Shown: positions 20,825 to 23,843 of the stretch, one piece after another
Position numbering within the stretch: the stretch's first letter is position 1
How the letters are laid out: every line of letters starts with the position of its first letter
Source: an uncultured Eubacteriales bacterium
GTDB taxonomy: Bacteria; Bacillota; Clostridia; Oscillospirales; CAG-272
Reading direction: 5' to 3'
Assembly (NCBI GenBank): GCA_934378145.1
Contig: CAKXXW010000024.1
Span: 1 to 23,843 of the forward strand
DNA length: 23,843 nt
The notes under the pieces: generated by a model
The model's input: the letters and a program-made list of their open reading frames with translations, nothing else
Databases searched by the model: none
What the model was told of the DNA's origin: nothing
Made by a program: the position numbers and the translations under genes

Positions 20825-22114
20825 ATGATTGACATCAAATATATAAAAGAAAATCCCGATGAAGTCATCGAAAGACTTGCCATGAAGGGCAAGGACGCGA
20901 AAGAGGACATCGCAAACATCATCAGGCTTGACGCCGAGCGCCGTGCGCTCATCGTCGAGACCGAGTCGCTCAAGGCGGAGCAGAACCGCACCTCGAAGCT
21001 GATCCCGCAGTACAAGAAGGAAGGGAAGGACACCTCGGAGATTTTCGCCGAGATGAAGAAGCTCGGAGAGAAGACCAAGGCGAATGACGAAAAGCTGAAG
21101 GCGGTCGAGAACGAGCTTAACGGTTGGATGCTCGGACTGCCGAACCTGCCCGACCGCGACCTTGTCGGCGGCGGAAAAGAGAACAATCAGCCGCTCAGAT
21201 ACTTCGGCGAACCTCACAAATTCGATTTCACGCCTAAGAATCATGTCGACCTTTGCACCGACCTCGGGCTTATCGACTACAAGCGCGGCGCTAAGCTCTC
21301 GGGCGCGGGCTTCTGGATCTATTCGGGTGTCGGAGCAAGGCTCGAATGGGCGATCCTCAACTACTTCATTGATTTCCACATCGGCAACGGCTATCAGTTT
21401 ATGCTCGTGCCTCACATGCTGACCTACGAATGCGGACTCACCGCCGGTCAGTTCCCGAAGTTCAAAGACGAGGTCTATTGGCTCGAGACAGCCGAGGATG
21501 AGCGCAGGCGCTTCATGCTTCCGACGGCGGAGACGGCTCTCGTATCCCTCCACCGCGACGAGGTGCTTGCCGAATCCGACCTGCCGAAGAAATATATCAG
21601 CTACACTCCCTGCTTCAGGCGCGAGGCAGGCTCCTACCGCGCCGACGAGCGCGGAATGGTGCGCGGACATCAGTTCAACAAGGTCGAGATGGTGCAGTAC
21701 ACCCTTCCCGAGAAGAGCGACGAAGCGTTTGAAGAGCTTGTCACAAACGCAGAGAACCTTGTAAAGGGTCTCGGATTCCATTTCAGAACGGTCAAGCTGG
21801 CGGCGGGCGACTGCTCGGCGTCGATGGCGAGGACCTACGATATAGAGATCCAGATCCCCTCGATGAACGGCTACAAGGAGGTCAGCTCGGTCTCGAACGC
21901 GAGAGACTATCAGGCGCGCCGCGGCATGATAAGGTTCCGCAGAGAGGACGGCGGCAAGATCGAATACTGCCACACGCTGAACGGCTCGGGACTCGCGACC
22001 TCGCGTATCCTGCCCGCACTTGTCGAGCAGAATCAGAACGCCGACGGCAGCGTAAATGTTCCCGATGTGCTTAGAAAATACATCGGAATGGATGTAATAA
22101 GGAAGCCCGAATAA
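20825..22114 (+). CDS. serS: Seryl-tRNA synthetase
   Basis: A 429-residue class II aminoacyl-tRNA synthetase charging tRNA-Ser (and tRNA-Sec if present). The N-terminal antiparallel coiled-coil arm that grips the long variable arm of tRNA-Ser spans about 1-105. Class II motif 2 is at FRREAGSYRADERGMVRGHQ and motif 3 at NGSGLATSRILPALVE. Substrate-loop residues (TAETALVSLHRDEV) are also present. Length and order are normal. It starts 29 nt after parB with AGGAG 10 nt upstream; the short gap leaves no room for a T-box leader, unlike many Firmicute serS genes. Confidence 0.97.
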   Translation: MIDIKYIKENPDEVIERLAMKGKDAKEDIANIIRLDAERRALIVETESLKAEQNRTSKLIPQYKKEGKDTSEIFAEMKKLGEKTKANDEKLKAVENELNGWMLGLPNLPDRDLVGGGKENNQPLRYFGEPHKFDFTPKNHVDLCTDLGLIDYKRGAKLSGAGFWIYSGVGARLEWAILNYFIDFHIGNGYQFMLVPHMLTYECGLTAGQFPKFKDEVYWLETAEDERRRFMLPTAETALVSLHRDEVLAESDLPKKYISYTPCFRREAGSYRADERGMVRGHQFNKVEMVQYTLPEKSDEAFEELVTNAENLVKGLGFHFRTVKLAAGDCSASMARTYDIEIQIPSMNGYKEVSSVSNARDYQARRGMIRFRREDGGKIEYCHTLNGSGLATSRILPALVEQNQNADGSVNVPDVLRKYIGMDVIRKPE

Positions 22115-22138
22115 TAATTTAACCCCCGGAGGTGTCAA

Positions 22139-22762
22139 ATGATTCGTGTTTTTGCCCTGTCTTCAGGCAACTTTTTCGAGACGATAGACAAGGTATTTTT
22201 CACGCCGGAATTCGGCAAATATGAACATCTCGGATTTTTGGGCAACTCGGAATCCTTCAAATGGGCGATCCTTGCGCTCTACTTCGGACTTGTCATCGCG
22301 TCGCTCGTCGCCTACTACAACCGTTGCGTCCTCGGCAAGGCGGTGCGGGCACTCGACGCCGCCGGCTGCACCTCGCCGGAGACTGCAAAAACGCTCGCCG
22401 AACTCGGCCTCGGCAAGAATATTTTCATCAAACTGTCGCTGAGAAAGGGCGGAATGCTCGCCTCGCTTGTCCGCCGTGTCGTGATAATAGACGACGAAAA
22501 CGACGCACGGGTGGGGGGTAACGCCAAAAAAGGCAAAAAAGGCAAGGTAAATTTTGAGACCGATATGTTTTATATCCAGCCCGAGAGGCGCGACAGCCTC
22601 GTGCAGAGATTTTCGGTGAAGGGAAGCGGAGTGCTTAGCGTGGTGCTTGTTGCCGCACTGGGGCTTGTTGCCGTGGTAGTGATATTCAAGGTCGCGCCGT
22701 TTGCCTTCGGACTGCTCGATTCGGCGCTCGGGGGCTTTTCACAGAACGGTAACGGCACATGA
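22139..22762 (+). CDS. Two-helix membrane protein of unknown function
   Basis: A 207-residue protein I do not recognise as a named family. It has two predicted membrane helices (about 41-61 and 164-187) enclosing a basic, probably cytoplasmic region. That region includes a short helix-rich module (AVRALDAAGCTSPETAKTLAELGLG, about 69-93), RRVVIIDDEND, a Lys/Gly-rich linker (NAKKGKKGKV) and MFYIQPERRD (143-151). There is no signal peptide; both termini are probably on the same side of the membrane. GGAGG lies 6 nt before the ATG. It starts 24 nt after serS and overlaps the next gene by 4 nt (ATGA), so the two products are probably made together and may interact. Confidence 0.75.
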   Translation: MIRVFALSSGNFFETIDKVFFTPEFGKYEHLGFLGNSESFKWAILALYFGLVIASLVAYYNRCVLGKAVRALDAAGCTSPETAKTLAELGLGKNIFIKLSLRKGGMLASLVRRVVIIDDENDARVGGNAKKGKKGKVNFETDMFYIQPERRDSLVQRFSVKGSGVLSVVLVAALGLVAVVVIFKVAPFAFGLLDSALGGFSQNGNGT

Positions 22763-23601
22763 GCAGAAGAGAAAACGAAGAGCTTTATGTCCCGATAGGC
22801 GAGAAGGAAAAGTCGAAATTCGAGCTTTTCTGCGAGAGGATCTACCTGCCGCATGCAAAAGAGCTTCTGATACCGGCTGCTATAACGGCGGGAGCCGTCG
22901 TTCTGACGCTTCTGATACTGCTGATCTCGGGGCTGAGGCTGGCCTCGGCGGGCGGAGAGGACTCGGAGAAGAGCTACCGCTACTTCGGCTGGATCTACGG
23001 AGGAAAGCCGGCTGCGGGGATCCTTCACTGCTCGGACGGCGTGAACGCGCGCGTCAGCGGATGGAGCCTTTATTACTCCGACGGGTCGGTCTACACCGGA
23101 GAGACATCGGGTTTTATGAAGCACGGGTCGGGGGTAATGAAGAAAAAGGACGGCTCGGTCTACCGCGGAAACTTCAAAGATGACCTCTTTTCGGACGAGA
23201 ACGCGACGCTTGAATTCGCGAACGGCGACCGCTACGAGGGCGGCTTTGAGGAAGGGCTTTTCTCGGGGCAGGGGACCTATTATTACGCCGACGGCTCGGT
23301 CTACCGCGGAGGCTTTCTGAAAGGCGAGCGCTCGGGGCAGGGGACTTTCAGCTACGCGAACGGCGACTCGTTCACGGGGACTTTTGAGAACGATATGAGA
23401 CTCGAAGGCACCTACACCTGGCGCAGCGGCGAGAGTCTTTCGGGCAAGTACTCGAACAATCAGCCCTCGACGACCGAAAAGTCGGTCTACACCGACTATT
23501 CCGGTACGACCTTCCTCGCGTATTTCAAAGACGGCAAGATAACCGAAAAGACGCGCTACACCCCGCCGGTCGATCCCGACCCGGGTGACGGTGTGGGATA
23601 A
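22759..23601 (+). CDS. Membrane-anchored MORN-repeat protein
   Basis: A 280-residue protein with a charged N-terminal tail (1-33), one membrane helix (about 37-58) and a presumably extracytoplasmic region with MORN repeats. About five repeats of roughly 23 residues span 108-233: SVYTGETSGFMKHGSGVM, SVYRGNFKDDLFSDENATLE, DRYEGGFEEGLFSGQGTYYY, SVYRGGFLKGERSGQGTFSY and DSFTGTFENDMRLEGTYTW. A Pro/Asp-rich tail (PPVDPDPGDG) ends it. MORN repeats form elongated beta-hairpin strips and in bacteria are often scaffolds or wall- or surface-associated; no enzyme domain is fused. It is translationally coupled to the preceding two-helix membrane protein. The function is unknown. Confidence 0.85.
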   Translation: MSRRENEELYVPIGEKEKSKFELFCERIYLPHAKELLIPAAITAGAVVLTLLILLISGLRLASAGGEDSEKSYRYFGWIYGGKPAAGILHCSDGVNARVSGWSLYYSDGSVYTGETSGFMKHGSGVMKKKDGSVYRGNFKDDLFSDENATLEFANGDRYEGGFEEGLFSGQGTYYYADGSVYRGGFLKGERSGQGTFSYANGDSFTGTFENDMRLEGTYTWRSGESLSGKYSNNQPSTTEKSVYTDYSGTTFLAYFKDGKITEKTRYTPPVDPDPGDGVG

Positions 23602-23640
23602 CAGATACGACGAGGGACAGCGGGAGATGCTACGGGAGAC

Positions 23641-23672
23641 GCGGGGAACTTTCTTAGAAGAAAGTTCCCCGC
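23641..23672. repeat. Perfect 15-bp inverted repeat after the MORN gene
   Basis: GCGGGGAACTTTCTT (23641-23655) pairs with AAGAAAGTTCCCCGC (23658-23672) around a 2-nt centre. No T-run follows, so it is not a textbook terminator, although it is the only strong hairpin downstream of the serS gene group. Related sequence (CAAAGAACTTTTC) follows, suggesting a larger dispersed repeat unit. Confidence 0.7.
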
Positions 23673-23727
23673 ACCCTTCAAAGAACTTTTCTGAAAGGCT
23701 ATGGAAGCTATGCCTTGTCTCGCGTCA

Positions 23728-23744
23728 TTTTGCCTACGGCAAAA
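23728..23744. repeat. Small inverted repeat
   Basis: TTTTGCC (23728-23734) and GGCAAAA (23738-23744) form a 7-bp stem with a 3-nt loop. The same TTTTGCC/GGCAAAA words recur in the larger inverted repeat just downstream, so the two may be parts of one element. Confidence 0.55.
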
Positions 23745-23751
23745 CTTTGGT

Positions 23752-23811
23752 GGATTTTGCCGAGGACTCAAGGGTATGCAAGCATCCCCTTTTCATCCTC
23801 GGGCAAAATCC
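23752..23811. repeat. 60-bp imperfect inverted repeat
   Basis: GGATTTTGCCGAGGA (23752-23766) pairs with TCCTCGGGCAAAATCC (23796-23811) with a single bulged base. The loop holds a second weak inverted repeat, with AAGGG and TATGC opposite GCAT and CCCCTT. Confidence 0.65.
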
Positions 23812-23815
23812 CCCG

Positions 23816-23841
23816 GAATTTTCCCCCGCGGGGGAAAATTC
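23816..23841. repeat. 26-bp perfect palindrome at the window edge
   Basis: GAATTTTCCCCC, a GC centre and GGGGGAAAATTC form an uninterrupted 26-bp palindrome. It may continue into a larger element beyond the window. Confidence 0.75.
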
Positions 23842-23843
23842 TG

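Noticed and set aside
20723..22138. Long minus-strand open frame opposite serS
   Set aside because: serS on the plus strand is complete with all class II motifs; the opposite frame shows no family features.

Overview
The window looks like chromosome from a low-oxygen Gram-positive bacterium of the class Clostridia, probably a gut Oscillospirales-like lineage. This is inferred from strong AGGAGG-type ribosome binding sites, sigma-A promoters, lipoprotein signal peptides, a DarA/PstA-type c-di-AMP receptor, a B. subtilis-type ThyA, a PflA-like radical SAM protein, and moderately high GC with many GC-rich palindromes between genes. The species cannot be named from the sequence. No IS element, phage gene, CRISPR array, rRNA or tRNA is visible.

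Layout. (1) 1-650 is non-coding: a consensus promoter running straight into a bidirectional terminator, then palindromic repeats. (2) 651-5472, minus strand: a large lipoprotein resembling a solute-binding protein, a HAD phosphatase-like protein and an endonuclease/exonuclease/phosphatase-fold lipoprotein, read in that order from a good promoter at 5529-5557. (3) 5871-12099, plus strand, tightly packed: dgt, dnaG, rpoD, thyA, dfrA and a radical SAM gene, a replication and nucleotide-supply cluster. (4) 12108-17114: an extended -10 promoter, a c-di-AMP receptor gene (darA), then F-type ATP synthase genes in the order I-B-E-F-H-A-G. (5) 17111-20795: rsmI, rsmG, four parS-like sites, parA, a small ParB-N-like ORF and parB, so the window is probably near the replication origin. 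(6) 20825-23601: serS, a two-helix membrane protein and a membrane-anchored MORN-repeat protein. (7) 23602-23843: non-coding, packed with palindromes.

Most unusual is the ATP synthase locus. It lacks the catalytic beta and the epsilon subunit; rsmI overlaps the end of atpG instead. Delta is reduced to about 77 residues matching only the C-terminal domain. Gamma is divergent, and subunit a has two extra predicted N-terminal membrane helices. The c subunit has a signal-peptide-like N-terminus and a Na+-type site with two glutamates. The ATPase genes are translationally coupled to the c-di-AMP receptor gene. This could be a split or remodelled Na+-coupled F-ATPase with its catalytic subunits encoded elsewhere.

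A second oddity lies at the partition locus. A stand-alone 70-residue ORF carrying the ParB N-terminal ParA-contact motif overlaps a full parB that has its own diverged copy of that motif. The parS cluster beside it contains two sites that are inverted copies and could form a terminator hairpin after rsmG.
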